Origin: Clostridiales bacterium
Lineage (GTDB): Bacteria; Bacillota; Clostridia; Christensenellales; CAG-138
Length of the DNA stretch: 46,350 bases
Reading direction: 5' to 3'
Assembly (NCBI GenBank): GCA_024698505.1
Contig: JAILRE010000055.1
Coordinates: forward strand, 1-46,350
Below the pieces are notes generated by a model. It had not been told where the DNA came from. It saw only the letters and a list, made by a program, of their open reading frames with translations, and did no database searches. The position numbers were made by a program, and so were the translations under genes. Below are positions 24,052 to 33,854 of this stretch, in pieces (within the stretch, counting starts at the first letter, position 1; the number at the start of each line of letters is the position of its first letter).

Positions 24052-24893
24052 CCTTAAAAAAGGGCAAAACCGAATACGATAACAGGCCCATAGGCGTGTT
24101 CGACAGCGGCTTCGGCGGAGCCAGCTTTTTGAGGAACGCCCTCAGGCTCCTGCCGAACGAGCGATTCATCTATTACGGTGACAACGCGAACGCCCCCTAC
24201 GGCGACAGGACGGAGGAGGAGATACTGAGGCTTGCCGAAAACGCGGCCGATTATCTCGTGCATAAGGGCGTGAAGGCGCTCGTCGTCGCCTGCAACACGG
24301 CTACCTCCGCCGCGATCAACGCTTTGAGAGAAAAGCTGGAAGTACCCGTCGTCAGCGTGGAGCCCGCCATAAAGCCCGCTTGCGAAAGGGAGGGCGATGG
24401 CCGCGTCCTCATGCTCGCCACCGCCGCGACGACGAAGCTTTCAAGATACCGCGCGCTAAAAATGCGCATGCCCGATCCCGAAAGGGTGATAGACGTCGGC
24501 TGCAGCGGCATAGTCGAAAGGGTGGAGAAGGGCGTTATAGAAAAGGACGCCTTCGACGATATCCTTTGGGCGAAGCTCGGCCCCTACGAGGGGATGCGGA
24601 TAGACGGCATAGTTCTCGGCTGCACGCATTTCCCGTTCATAGCCCCCGCGATAAGGCGCTACGCGCTAAACCATTTCACCGGCGAATGCCGCCTTTACGA
24701 CGGCAACGAGGGCACGGCTAAGCAGCTCCGCCGCGTGATAAAGGCAAGGGGCCTCGAGGCGGAGCCCGGCAGCGCCGAGGGCGGCCGCGTGACCTTCTTC
24801 ACGAGCGGGGACGAAGCCTCCTGCGAGCCTATATTCAGGATGCTGCTCTCGATCCCCATATACCGCCCCCGCGCGCGAAAGGAGAAAGAATGA
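24048..24893 (+). CDS. murI: Glutamate racemase
   Basis: This 281-aa protein has the family's landmarks. These are IGVFDSGFGGASFLR (about 14-28), YYGDNANAPYGDRTEEEI, the first catalytic Cys in VACNTATSAAI (about residue 84) and the second in VLGCTHFPFI (about residue 191). It makes D-glutamate for peptidoglycan from L-glutamate in the cytoplasm. The start is TTG, overlapping the citXG stop, with GAAGAGGAG upstream. Its place at the end of a citrate lyase operon is odd; a link through glutamate made from citrate-derived carbon can only be guessed. Confidence 0.93.
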   Translation: MTLKKGKTEYDNRPIGVFDSGFGGASFLRNALRLLPNERFIYYGDNANAPYGDRTEEEILRLAENAADYLVHKGVKALVVACNTATSAAINALREKLEVPVVSVEPAIKPACEREGDGRVLMLATAATTKLSRYRALKMRMPDPERVIDVGCSGIVERVEKGVIEKDAFDDILWAKLGPYEGMRIDGIVLGCTHFPFIAPAIRRYALNHFTGECRLYDGNEGTAKQLRRVIKARGLEAEPGSAEGGRVTFFTSGDEASCEPIFRMLLSIPIYRPRARKEKE

Positions 24894-25474
24894 ACGAGCC
24901 CGTGAACGAAAAAGGCCAGACTCTTTCGGAGTTCCTGGCGGGATACGATATGACGAAATACGACCGTCCGAGCGTCACGGCGGATAATATCGTAATGGCG
25001 AATATCGGCGGCCGCCCCGCCGTACTGCTCATAAGAAGGCGGAACCACCCGTTCATCGGCTGCCTCGCGTTCCCCGGCGGGTTCCTCGAAAGGGGCGAAT
25101 CCCCGGAGGACGGCGCAAAGAGGGAGCTCTTCGAGGAGACCGCGGTCGAAGGGGTGACGCCCGTCCAGCTCGGCGCATACGGCAGGCCCGGCAGGGATCC
25201 GCGCGGCTGGATAATCACGATCGCGTTCATATCCGAACTGCCTGAGGGCCAAATCCCGCAGGCGGGGGACGACGCGAAGGACGCGGGGCTCTATTTCGTT
25301 TCCATAGACAGTGAGAACGAAACGATAATCCTCGAAAGCGAAAGGACGGGGGAGATCGTGCCCGTTCCCTACTCCTTTAAGGACGGCAGGGCCGAGTTCA
25401 TCCCGACCGACGCCGTCGCAGGCGACCACTCGCAGATACTTGCCGACGCGCTTCATAAGCTCGGCATGATTTGA
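24890..25474 (+). CDS. Nudix hydrolase
   Basis: This 194-aa protein carries the Nudix box GGFLERGESPEDGAKREL followed by FEETAV, close to GX5EX7REUXEE (about residues 63-86). The core LLIRRRNHPFIGCLAFPGGF is typical of Nudix enzymes that hydrolyse nucleoside diphosphate derivatives such as ADP-ribose or NADH-like compounds. The last Gly of the box is replaced (EETAV). The start ATG overlaps the murI stop, with AAAGGAG upstream. It is the last gene of the cit operon and is followed by a strong terminator. The substrate cannot be named. Confidence 0.88.
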   Translation: MNEPVNEKGQTLSEFLAGYDMTKYDRPSVTADNIVMANIGGRPAVLLIRRRNHPFIGCLAFPGGFLERGESPEDGAKRELFEETAVEGVTPVQLGAYGRPGRDPRGWIITIAFISELPEGQIPQAGDDAKDAGLYFVSIDSENETIILESERTGEIVPVPYSFKDGRAEFIPTDAVAGDHSQILADALHKLGMI

Positions 25475-25484
25475 AAAACGCAGA

Positions 25485-25518
25485 AAAAGACCCGGCGGGC
25501 AAACCCGCCGGGTTTTTT
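25485..25518. terminator. Terminator at the end of the cit operon
   Basis: A perfect 9-bp stem (25491-25499 with 25504-25512, loop CAAA) is followed by TTTTTT. The reverse side reads TCTTTTT, so it can also serve the minus-strand gene at 25533. Confidence 0.9.
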
Positions 25519-25532
25519 GACCTGTGTGAGCT

Positions 25533-25799
25533 TCAATCCTTCTTTTTCGCGAGCTCCGATATCCTTGAAAAATTCTTTATGATGTAATCGTAGCCGCCTT
25601 TACCGTGCGGCACGAGGCAGTTCGAGCAGTCCTTTATCCCGCTTTCAAGGTACCTGAAATTGCCGCCGCAGTTCTCGCCCAGTGCGTAGAGCGGGCAGTA
25701 GCAGAAGAGGCAGTTGAAAAACTCCGGATCGGCGTTCTTGTGGCAGGGGAAATATTCGCATTCCCTGTTCTGAAAATACCTGCAGCTGTTCTTTTCCAT
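25533..25799 (-). CDS. Cysteine-rich small-domain protein (PF04071-like)
   Basis: This 88-aa protein has nine Cys arranged as ECEYFPCH, FNCLFCYCPLYALGENCGG and KDCSNCLVPH. The NCLFCYCPLY signature is that of the small Cys-rich domain (PF04071), often found as a short stand-alone protein in anaerobes and thought to bind metal. The function is not established. It lies 36 nt after the thioredoxin-reductase-like gene on the same strand, with GAAAGGAAAAGC before the ATG, so the two are probably one transcript. Confidence 0.8.
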   Translation of the reverse strand: MEKNSCRYFQNRECEYFPCHKNADPEFFNCLFCYCPLYALGENCGGNFRYLESGIKDCSNCLVPHGKGGYDYIIKNFSRISELAKKKD

Positions 25800-25835
25800 G
25801 CTTTTCCTTTCTTCGGCTCCCGCGGAGCCTTCCCT

Positions 25836-26741
25836 TCATAATCCGTCGACGTATTTTGCCGCGGCAAGCCCGGCTACGGCGCCGTCGGCTGCGGCGGTGG
25901 TGAGCTGGCGTACGGCCTTTCTGCGGCAGTCCCCCGCGGCGAAGAGGCCGGGGGTTTTCGTCATGCAGGTCTCGTCCGCTGCGACGAAGCCGGATTCGTC
26001 AAGCTCGCAGAGCTCGGCGAACACTCCGTTTGCCGGGATATGCCCGAGGGCCACGAAAAGCCCCGAAACGGCAAGCTCCGAGGTCGAGCCGTCCTGCGTA
26101 TCCTTCAGCGTGAGCACGAGGTTTCCCGCCTCCCCCGAGACGGCCTCGACCGTCTTGTTCTCATGCCGCTCGATGTTCGGCTTGGCAAGGAACCTGTCCA
26201 TGACCGCCTTCTCGGCACGGTAGCCCGTGCGCCTGTGGATGAGGCAGACCTTCTCGCAGATATCGGCAAGGTAAATTGCCTCCGAAACGGCGGTGTTGCC
26301 GCCCCCCACGACCGCGACGGTCTTGCCCCTGTAAAAGGCTCCGTCGCACACCGCGCAGTAGGAGACGCCCTGCCCCTCGAAGGGAGCCGCCGCATCGAGC
26401 CTGCGGTGCCTGAGGCCCGTCGCTATGACGACGGACTTGGCCTCATGCTCCGAGTATCCGCAGACGAGCCTGAAAACGCCGCCCTCCTTCGTGACGGACT
26501 TCACCTCGTCCACCTCGAGCGCGGCGCCCAGAGAGAGCGCCTGATTGAATACGCCGTCCGCGAGATCGAGGCCGGATATCTCCGTGAAGCCGGGGTAATT
26601 CTCCACCTTGGGAGAGAGGGTTATCTGCCCGCCGACGGACTCCTTTTCTATGAGGAGCACGCTCTTGCCCGCCCGGAGGGCGTATATTGCGGCGGTCATG
26701 CCGGCGATTCCCGCGCCGACCACGGCGACGTCGTATGTCAT
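25836..26741 (-). CDS. trxB: Thioredoxin-reductase-like flavoprotein
   Basis: This 301-aa protein has the FAD-binding VVGAGIAGMTAAIYALRAGK at the N-terminus, the redox-active CAVC in SYCAVCDGAFYRGK (about 128-141), an NAD(P)H-binding VAVVGGGNTAVSEAIYLA and the late FAD contact GLFAAGDCRRKAVRQLTTAAADG. It reduces thioredoxin or a related thiol partner with NAD(P)H or ferredoxin; the electron donor is not decided here. The ATG at 26741 follows GAAGGAAGG; an in-frame TTG at 26759 is rejected. No thioredoxin gene is adjacent. Confidence 0.88.
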   Translation of the reverse strand: MTYDVAVVGAGIAGMTAAIYALRAGKSVLLIEKESVGGQITLSPKVENYPGFTEISGLDLADGVFNQALSLGAALEVDEVKSVTKEGGVFRLVCGYSEHEAKSVVIATGLRHRRLDAAAPFEGQGVSYCAVCDGAFYRGKTVAVVGGGNTAVSEAIYLADICEKVCLIHRRTGYRAEKAVMDRFLAKPNIERHENKTVEAVSGEAGNLVLTLKDTQDGSTSELAVSGLFVALGHIPANGVFAELCELDESGFVAADETCMTKTPGLFAAGDCRRKAVRQLTTAAADGAVAGLAAAKYVDGL

Positions 26742-26780
26742 AGCTTTACCTTCCTTCAAATCTTTTTGATTCTTACCCTT

Positions 26781-26809
26781 ATTATATCAGCATGCCCTTC
26801 CGCGCGCAA
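26781..26809 (-). promoter_or_regulatory. Promoter of the trxB-like gene
   Basis: On the minus strand TTGCGC (26809-26804), a 17-bp spacer and TATAAT (26786-26781). It points away from the plus-strand promoter at 26878, so the region drives two divergent units. Confidence 0.75.
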
Positions 26810-26848
26810 GTGCGGGATGCGGGCGGGGTTCTTGGCGGATGCTTGATA

Positions 26849-26879
26849 AACAATTATCGAATATCAATAAATAATTGTT
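26849..26879. promoter_or_regulatory. Inverted repeat overlapping a -35 box, possible operator
   Basis: AACAATTAT (26849-26857) and ATAATTGTT (26871-26879) form a perfect 9-bp inverted repeat. The right arm runs into the TTGACA box of the plus-strand promoter. Confidence 0.5.
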
Positions 26880-26906
26880 GACAACCCGCACACAATGGGG
26901 TATAAT
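26878..26906 (+). promoter_or_regulatory. Perfect sigma-70-type promoter
   Basis: TTGACA (26878-26883), a 17-bp spacer and TATAAT (26901-26906), 40 bp before the next start codon. This is the best consensus promoter on the plus strand. Confidence 0.9.
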
Positions 26907-26946
26907 CGAAAAAAACGCGGGGCACGGAGCCCGCCCGGGAGGAAGA

Positions 26947-27342
26947 ATGAAAAGCAGAAGGAAGCCGATCGCGCTCTTTTTTTCCGCGGCGCTCGCGGCG
27001 GTGACGGTTCTCGCGGCCGTGCGCTCCGTACGGACGGAAAAAAGATACGAAGGCGAGGGCGGCCTTGCGGGCGCGGCCGGTCTGCTTGAGTTCATCGCGT
27101 TCGTGCCGCTCATGGCGGCCGTGGGCGGGCTCGCGCTCGTGTGCGCGTATTTCGCGGCTTCGGAGAAAAAGAGCCCCGGAAGAACGGCGGCGAACGCTTC
27201 CTTGGCGGCGGTCTCCCTCGCAGCGGGGACGTTTTCGGCATTGACCGTCTCGGGGGTCTGCCTGTTCCCCGCCAAGGGGGCGGTCTCGTTCATACTCATT
27301 TTGCCCCTCGTCCTGCTCGCGATACTCTCGGCCGCGCGTTAG
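26947..27342 (+). CDS. Small integral membrane protein of unknown function
   Basis: This 131-aa protein begins with a basic MKSRRK, then shows about four hydrophobic helices (IALFFSAALAAVTVLAAV, FIAFVPLMAAVGGLALVCAYFA, SLAAVSLAAGTFSALTV, ISFIL-type C-terminal helix) and a short AAR tail. No family is recognised. The start has GGGAGGAAG upstream, so the longer frame from 26875 is rejected. It is driven by a perfect promoter that overlaps a possible operator, so it is probably regulated. A palindromic repeat lies between it and the next gene. Confidence 0.7.
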   Translation: MKSRRKPIALFFSAALAAVTVLAAVRSVRTEKRYEGEGGLAGAAGLLEFIAFVPLMAAVGGLALVCAYFAASEKKSPGRTAANASLAAVSLAAGTFSALTVSGVCLFPAKGAVSFILILPLVLLAILSAAR

Positions 27343-27360
27343 AAGGGGAAAGGACCTGAC

Positions 27361-27387
27361 CTGACAGGGGGACGGTTCTTCTGTCAG
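27361..27387. repeat. Palindromic repeat, copy B
   Basis: Arms CTGACAG and CTGTCAG flank GGGGACGGTTCTT. It shares the GGGGACGGTTCT core with the copy at 7132, where the core is on the other strand, and GGGGAC with the copy at 36131. Confidence 0.7.
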
Positions 27388-27409
27388 ATCGTTTTTCGGA
27401 GAAAAAAGC

Positions 27410-27919
27410 ATGGCATCGACGATCGAATCAAATAAGTTCCTCAGCATTGCCCGCATGGCGCTGTGCATCTTTCTTGCGGCGGTTTTGAGCCTTGCTTCGG
27501 CCTGCGTGCCGAATGAGAAGACGGAGGCGAAAAGGCTCGCGGCGAACGTCGAAAGCCTTCTCGATATCAAGCTGAAAGGAGCGCTTCCGACCGATCGGGA
27601 GGACTTCCGCGATTTCCAGGGCTGGGGGCATTTTTATTCCGAGTTCGACATGGCTTCAAGGCCCCTTGATCTTGCCGGGAACGCGAACTGGCGCGAGCTT
27701 CCCCCGGACGCGGAGTTTGCGGCATTCTTCTCAGGGGAGGAAAGCGTTTTCGGACGAAGCATAACGGCGCCCGGGAAGGGTTACTGGTTTTTCAGGAACT
27801 ACATGGGGGACAGGACCCGCGCTTTCAAGCTCACGGAAGGCTCCGACACGTGGTATTACTGCGCCGCGTTCTACGATACGGAGACGGATACCCTCACCGT
27901 CTGGTACAGGTCAAGATGA
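27410..27919 (+). CDS. Putative lipoprotein 1
   Basis: This 169-aa protein has a hydrophobic signal (MALCIFLAAVLSLASAC) ending in a lipobox-like LASAC at about residues 28-32. The mature part is soluble and ends TDTLTVWYRSR. The family is unknown. The true start may be the internal ATG at 27455 (MALCIF), because the first 15 residues before the hydrophobic run are atypical for a signal; AAAAAGC before the first ATG is a weak site. It is the first of three lipoprotein-like genes in a row. Confidence 0.6.
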   Translation: MASTIESNKFLSIARMALCIFLAAVLSLASACVPNEKTEAKRLAANVESLLDIKLKGALPTDREDFRDFQGWGHFYSEFDMASRPLDLAGNANWRELPPDAEFAAFFSGEESVFGRSITAPGKGYWFFRNYMGDRTRAFKLTEGSDTWYYCAAFYDTETDTLTVWYRSR

Positions 27920-27970
27920 CGGAGAACGGGGAAGGAGCCCCGCATTAATTTGGAAAAGAGGATGAGTTAA

Positions 27971-28507
27971 ATGAGAAAAAACATCACTGCCATGCTGCTT
28001 ATCGCCGCGCTGACCGCATGCGTATTCTGCGGATGCGTGAAAAAGCATGCCTCGCCCGAGGAGCTTCAGCGCAGGCTTGAGACTGTGGCGGAGACGTACG
28101 GCCTCGAACTTCGAAGTATCGACGACCGGATCGATCCGGAATACGGTATTGCCGTCCCGGAAGGGGGAAGCATCAGGATAAAGCTTTTTTTTGACGAAGG
28201 AAAAAGGATAGACTCGTTCAGTATCGAGTATGAGAAGCTGAATGGCACGGAGGGATTTGACGTCGGCCTGTTCATATCTCTGGTCAATGCGGTATCCGGG
28301 CGAAGGATAACGACGGACTATTGCGAAGACTTCCTCGAAGCGCCGGAGACAGAACACCCCTCCGGCAGGTACGGCCATATCATGCAGGAGGACGAGCTTT
28401 TTGCCAAGTGGCAGGCTTTGAACCTGACGGAGGACTGGATGATAAGACACACGAAGTACAAGGACGGCAGCGAAACGCTGTCATTCGGCGGACCGGCCTT
28501 TGAATGA
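27971..28507 (+). CDS. Putative lipoprotein 2
   Basis: This 178-aa protein has a signal peptide RKNITAMLLIAALTACVFCGC with a lipobox-like VFCGC at about residues 18-22. A soluble domain rich in acidic residues follows (for example ISLVNAVSGRR, DEGKRIDSFSIEYEKL). No family recognised. The ATG is preceded by AAGAGGATGAG. It is transcribed with its neighbours, 51 nt after lipoprotein 1. It would be attached to the outer face of the membrane by Lgt, which is encoded at 39001. Confidence 0.65.
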   Translation: MRKNITAMLLIAALTACVFCGCVKKHASPEELQRRLETVAETYGLELRSIDDRIDPEYGIAVPEGGSIRIKLFFDEGKRIDSFSIEYEKLNGTEGFDVGLFISLVNAVSGRRITTDYCEDFLEAPETEHPSGRYGHIMQEDELFAKWQALNLTEDWMIRHTKYKDGSETLSFGGPAFE

Positions 28508-28557
28508 AGGATGCGCTCCGCATCCGGCTTTGATCTTTATTACGAGGGGGTTTTCAC

Positions 28558-29067
28558 GTGAAAAAGACAGCTTTGCTCCTGCTGTTTGCTGTTGCAGCCT
28601 GCCTTGCATGCGGCTGCTTCAAAGGCAAATACGAGTCCATTATCCGCGATAAGGACAGAAAAAGCTACACGGTTTCTGAGCTTGAGACAGTCTATTTTGC
28701 ACATGAAGCTGAGTTTGCGGACGTCGGCGATCTTATTTTACGTAATAATGAGCTTGCCGATATCATGTCCAACTCAAATGAAGGGGTTGCATCTATCGAG
28801 ACGGAGTCGAAAAAAGAGCTGTTTTCGGAAGGTGATTGGGAAAAAATAGTGAAGTTGTTTCAAACCACAGGTTTATTTCGAATAGAACGAAATTACAAAT
28901 TAAAAAAGGAGTTGGTAAGGTTCATGTACCGCTCAGACGATAAAACCACCACAACTCTTTATTACTGTCCGGACGGCGAGGGATCCGATTTGTTGTATTA
29001 CTTACATTGGGAGTCTGTATTCAAGCAGATAGACGATAGTTGGTGGATAGCATATTCGGCTGATTGA
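28558..29067 (+). CDS. Putative lipoprotein 3, lower GC than neighbours
   Basis: This 169-aa protein starts at GTG after GAGGGGG. Its signal KKTALLLLFAVAACLACGC has a lipobox-like LACGC at about residues 16-20. The mature part is soluble and contains FRIERNYKLKKELVRFMYRS and paired Trp near the end. The reading frame becomes clearly more AT-rich after about 28650 (many TTT, AAA, TTA codons) than the GC-rich window, which may mark a recently acquired or fast-changing gene. No family recognised. Confidence 0.65.
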   Translation: MKKTALLLLFAVAACLACGCFKGKYESIIRDKDRKSYTVSELETVYFAHEAEFADVGDLILRNNELADIMSNSNEGVASIETESKKELFSEGDWEKIVKLFQTTGLFRIERNYKLKKELVRFMYRSDDKTTTTLYYCPDGEGSDLLYYLHWESVFKQIDDSWWIAYSAD

Positions 29068-29093
29068 ACGATGAATGAGAAGGGGAATTGGGG

Positions 29094-29128
29094 AAGGTGG
29101 CATTTCGACCGAAGGGAGAAATGACGGA
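29094..29128. repeat. Intergenic repeat GGTGGCATTTCGACC, copy 1
   Basis: About 34 bp match the stretch at 32756-32789 with one difference (ACCGAAG against ACCAAAG). It holds an ATTTC/GAAAT inverted repeat. Such repeats are common between genes of gut Clostridia. Confidence 0.65.
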
Positions 29129-29212
29129 TGAGGGGGCTTGATCGAAAAGGATAGCGTCTTTAAAGAATAACGATGGGTTTTCCGTACATCGTCCTCTTCC
29201 CGGGACGCAGAT

Positions 29213-29253
29213 GAAAAAAGCATGGTATCGGGGCAATGCTCCGTACCATGCTT
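29213..29253 (-). terminator. Terminator of clpB
   Basis: A perfect 10-bp stem AAGCATGGTA/TACCATGCTT (29218-29227 with 29244-29253) is followed on the minus strand by TTTTTTC. It lies 51 bp after the clpB stop. Confidence 0.8.
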
Positions 29254-29304
29254 TGTTTATCGGGCTGCGGGGATATGATCCGCCGTCAGGCTCGTTTTTC
29301 CTTC

Positions 29305-31893
<2,589 letters not shown>

Positions 31894-31918
31894 ATCGTTC
31901 ACCTCGTTTCGGGGCAGT

Positions 31919-32566
31919 TTACATAAGTATCTCGTTGTTCTTGACGTACGCCGCCATGAAGCTCTCGGCCGCTGCGGAGGCGGTCTCGGGATCGGAAAGC
32001 TTGGCGAAGAACGCCTTCATGGCTCCGTCGAGCGCGTTGATGTAGGCGGCTATGGCCTCGCCGTCGGCAGAGCCGGTCAGCTTGCCGTCGGACTTCCTGT
32101 GGGGGACGAGCTTCCTCGTCAGCCTTCCCGGCTCGAAGGTTATGTCCGTCCTGCCGATATAGGCCTCTTCCAGCTTCGCCCAAAGGCGGAAGAACTGCAG
32201 CAGTATGAGGGTGAAGCCGTCGCTCCTGCTCCTCACCTGCGCGCGAAGCTCGCCTATGCCGCCTCCCTCGCGGGAGAGGGCGACCGTGTACTTCACGGTG
32301 GGATTGTACTTGTAGCTCACGGCCGAGCGTAGCTTCATTGTGGAGTCGCCCGATTCGCCGAGCATCGGCATCAGCGAATCCTCCAGCATCTCCTCCATTC
32401 GGCGGAAGATATCGCGCGAGCGCATCTCGTGCGTGGAGAAGCCGAGCTTCTCGGCAAGCACGCGGTTTATGAGGGCGGATCTGCTCACGCCCTCGGAATA
32501 CGCCATGCGGTCGACGAGCGCTATGACCTCGTCGTCCAGCACGAGCGAGTAAATGCTTTTTGCCAT
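31919..32566 (-). CDS. Ribbon-helix-helix domain protein upstream of clpB
   Basis: This 215-aa protein has an N-terminal RHH fold (about 1-45): YSLVLDDEVIALVDRMAYSE, then SRSALINRVLAEKLGF, the beta strand and two helices of MetJ/Arc-type DNA-binding proteins. The remaining 170 residues form an unrecognised domain (KLRSAVSYKYNPTVKYTVAL; LILLQFFRLWAKLEEAYIG). A strong AAAGGAG site precedes the ATG. clpB begins 26 nt after its stop, so the two share a transcript. The likely role is an autoregulated repressor tied to the heat-shock gene; the large second domain may sense something. This is inferred from position only. Confidence 0.75.
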   Translation of the reverse strand: MAKSIYSLVLDDEVIALVDRMAYSEGVSRSALINRVLAEKLGFSTHEMRSRDIFRRMEEMLEDSLMPMLGESGDSTMKLRSAVSYKYNPTVKYTVALSREGGGIGELRAQVRSRSDGFTLILLQFFRLWAKLEEAYIGRTDITFEPGRLTRKLVPHRKSDGKLTGSADGEAIAAYINALDGAMKAFFAKLSDPETASAAAESFMAAYVKNNEILM

Positions 32567-32635
32567 TCCTTTCTCCTTTCCGCGGGCGGCGGGGGGTGTG
32601 ACCTCCTCGGCCCGTGCATTCGTCTGTCCGATTAC

Positions 32636-32663
32636 ATTATACTACGCTTTATATAATTTGCAA
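32636..32663 (-). promoter_or_regulatory. Promoter of the RHH-clpB operon
   Basis: On the minus strand TTGCAA (32663-32658), a 16-bp spacer and TATAAT (32641-32636), about 70 bp before the RHH start codon. An AT-rich stretch lies upstream. No CIRCE element is seen. Confidence 0.7.
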
Positions 32664-32694
32664 CACAAATTAATAATATATTTTACACGAACGA

Positions 32695-32930
32695 AGAGGA
32701 GAAAGGGGCGCGGCTTAACGAAGGCGGACGAAAAGCCTCCCCGCCTTCGGAGGGGAGGTGGCATTTCGACCAAAGGGAGAAATGACGGAAGGGTGACCCC
32801 TCAGTCTCGTCGACTGCGTCGGCTCGACAGCTCCCCTGCGTAGCAAGGGAGCCTTTGATGAATGCGCAAAACCGCAGTCCGCATCCGCCGACAGCTCCCC
32901 TGCGCAGCAAGGGAGCCTTTGACAAGCCTC
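32695..32930. repeat. Intergenic repeat cluster
   Basis: This stretch is non-coding. A CTCCCCGCCTTCGGAGGGGAG hairpin (about 32737-32757) leads into copy 2 of the GGTGGCATTTCGACC repeat (32756-32789). Two direct copies of a 33-bp unit follow (32826-32858 and 32890-32922, one mismatch). Each has GCTCCC and GGGAGC arms forming a hairpin. The short frames across it are not genes. Confidence 0.75.
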
Positions 32931-32991
32931 CTTCGGTTTTTTTCGTTTTAATATGCGGAGGGGGCTTATTCGTCCTCCCCGCGGCTTTGCG

Positions 32992-33273
32992 TCAGCCCGC
33001 CCAATCCTCGGTGCCGGGCTCGAATATCACGCGGATGGCTTCCGGGGCCTCCGGGGCTGCGGGAGCCGCCTGCTGACGCATGAGCTCGAACGTCAGCTTG
33101 ACCGCGGATATCCTGTCCGCCGTCTTGGCCGTGTCGTCCGTAAGTATGTCCTCAAGACAATCCAGCGCCGTGTTCGAGAGCTTAGCCAGCCTCTTCTGCG
33201 GCGATCTTGCCGCCGTCCTCTTCACGGGCCTGACGATCTCTTTGCCGCTTCCGTTTTCGAATACCGTTTCCGT
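32992..33273 (-). CDS. Small phage-like protein, possible terminase small subunit, odd start
   Basis: The sure part (from GTG at 33225, 77 aa) reads RSPQKRLAKLSNTALDCLED, then AVKLTFELMRQQ and an Ala/Pro/Glu-rich tail. The helical part recalls the DNA-binding segment of small terminase subunits, a weak likeness. Upstream the frame stays open, and a strong AAGGAGG (33289-33283) stands 9 nt before an in-frame ACG at 33273, with no ATG, GTG or TTG at the right distance. Translation may start at this ACG (93 aa), or the original start codon was lost. It is divergent from the phage-like cassette that starts at 33598. Confidence 0.5.
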   Translation of the reverse strand, partial: TETVFENGSGKEIVRPVKRTAARSPQKRLAKLSNTALDCLEDILTDDTAKTADRISAVKLTFELMRQQAAPAAPEAPEAIRVIFEPGTEDWAG

Positions 33274-33597
33274 TGTTCCGTTCCTCCTTCTGCCGATGGG
33301 GGACGCCTTTCGCCCCCCTCACTTTAATTATAGCACATCTGTTCGGTGTATGAAAAGAGCCGATTTGTCTTTACCGATGACAAACCGTCTGCGTCAGCCC
33401 CAAAGCGAGGCGTATTAATGGTACTCAAAAGCCCCGTTTTTGAAAAATAGTTCGGATGATTTACGAACAAAAGTGCTAAAAGCTGTTGACCTTAGAACAT
33501 ACGTTTTGATATAATGGAATTGAGGGATAAAAACCCTCCGCTAAAAAACCATATAGTCAACGCTTCTAAAAAACGCAAACGGAGGTAACGAAAGGAA
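33274..33597. other. Intergenic region before the phage-like cassette
   Basis: No gene is seen. It is AT-richer than its surroundings and holds the plus-strand promoter at 33486-33515 and a small GAGGG/CCCTC hairpin at about 33525-33540, followed by an A-rich stretch. Confidence 0.6.
33486..33515 (+). promoter_or_regulatory. Promoter of the phage-like cassette
   Basis: TTGACC (33486-33491), an 18-bp spacer and TATAAT (33510-33515), about 83 bp before the first gene. GGAGG at 33581 and AAAGGAA at 33591 follow. Confidence 0.75.
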
Positions 33598-33828
33598 TTG
33601 GAAAAGGATCTTTGCAGCCTCACGGAGCTGATCCTCCCGGGAAGACCGGGGGACGCTCCGTGGGAGGGATGCTTCAACAGGGTGAATTACCGCGTGCCGA
33701 GGGGAACGCCCGTGCTCGTGCCGCGGTTCCTCGCGGAGCATATCAGAAGGACTGCCGAGGAAGCCGAGAGGGCGGAGGATATTTCAAGCCGCCTCTCCGC
33801 CTCGGCGGAGCGCATCGGGCGCATTTGA
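33598..33828 (+). CDS. Small phage-like protein, first gene of the cassette
   Basis: This 76-aa protein starts at TTG after GGAGG and AAAGGAA. The sequence EGCFNRVNYRVPRGTPVLVPRF followed by LAEHI resembles short phage proteins with a conserved RYxVPRG-V-VP-FVAE core found near head genes. A helical, charged tail follows. It stands 26 nt before the adaptor-like gene. The role is unknown. Confidence 0.6.
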   Translation: MEKDLCSLTELILPGRPGDAPWEGCFNRVNYRVPRGTPVLVPRFLAEHIRRTAEEAERAEDISSRLSASAERIGRI

Positions 33829-33854
33829 GAACGAATTGAAAAGGAGAAAATGAA

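Noticed and set aside
32567..32700. CIRCE or CtsR box before clpB
   Set aside because: No TTAGCACTC-type inverted repeat or CtsR heptamer pair could be found.
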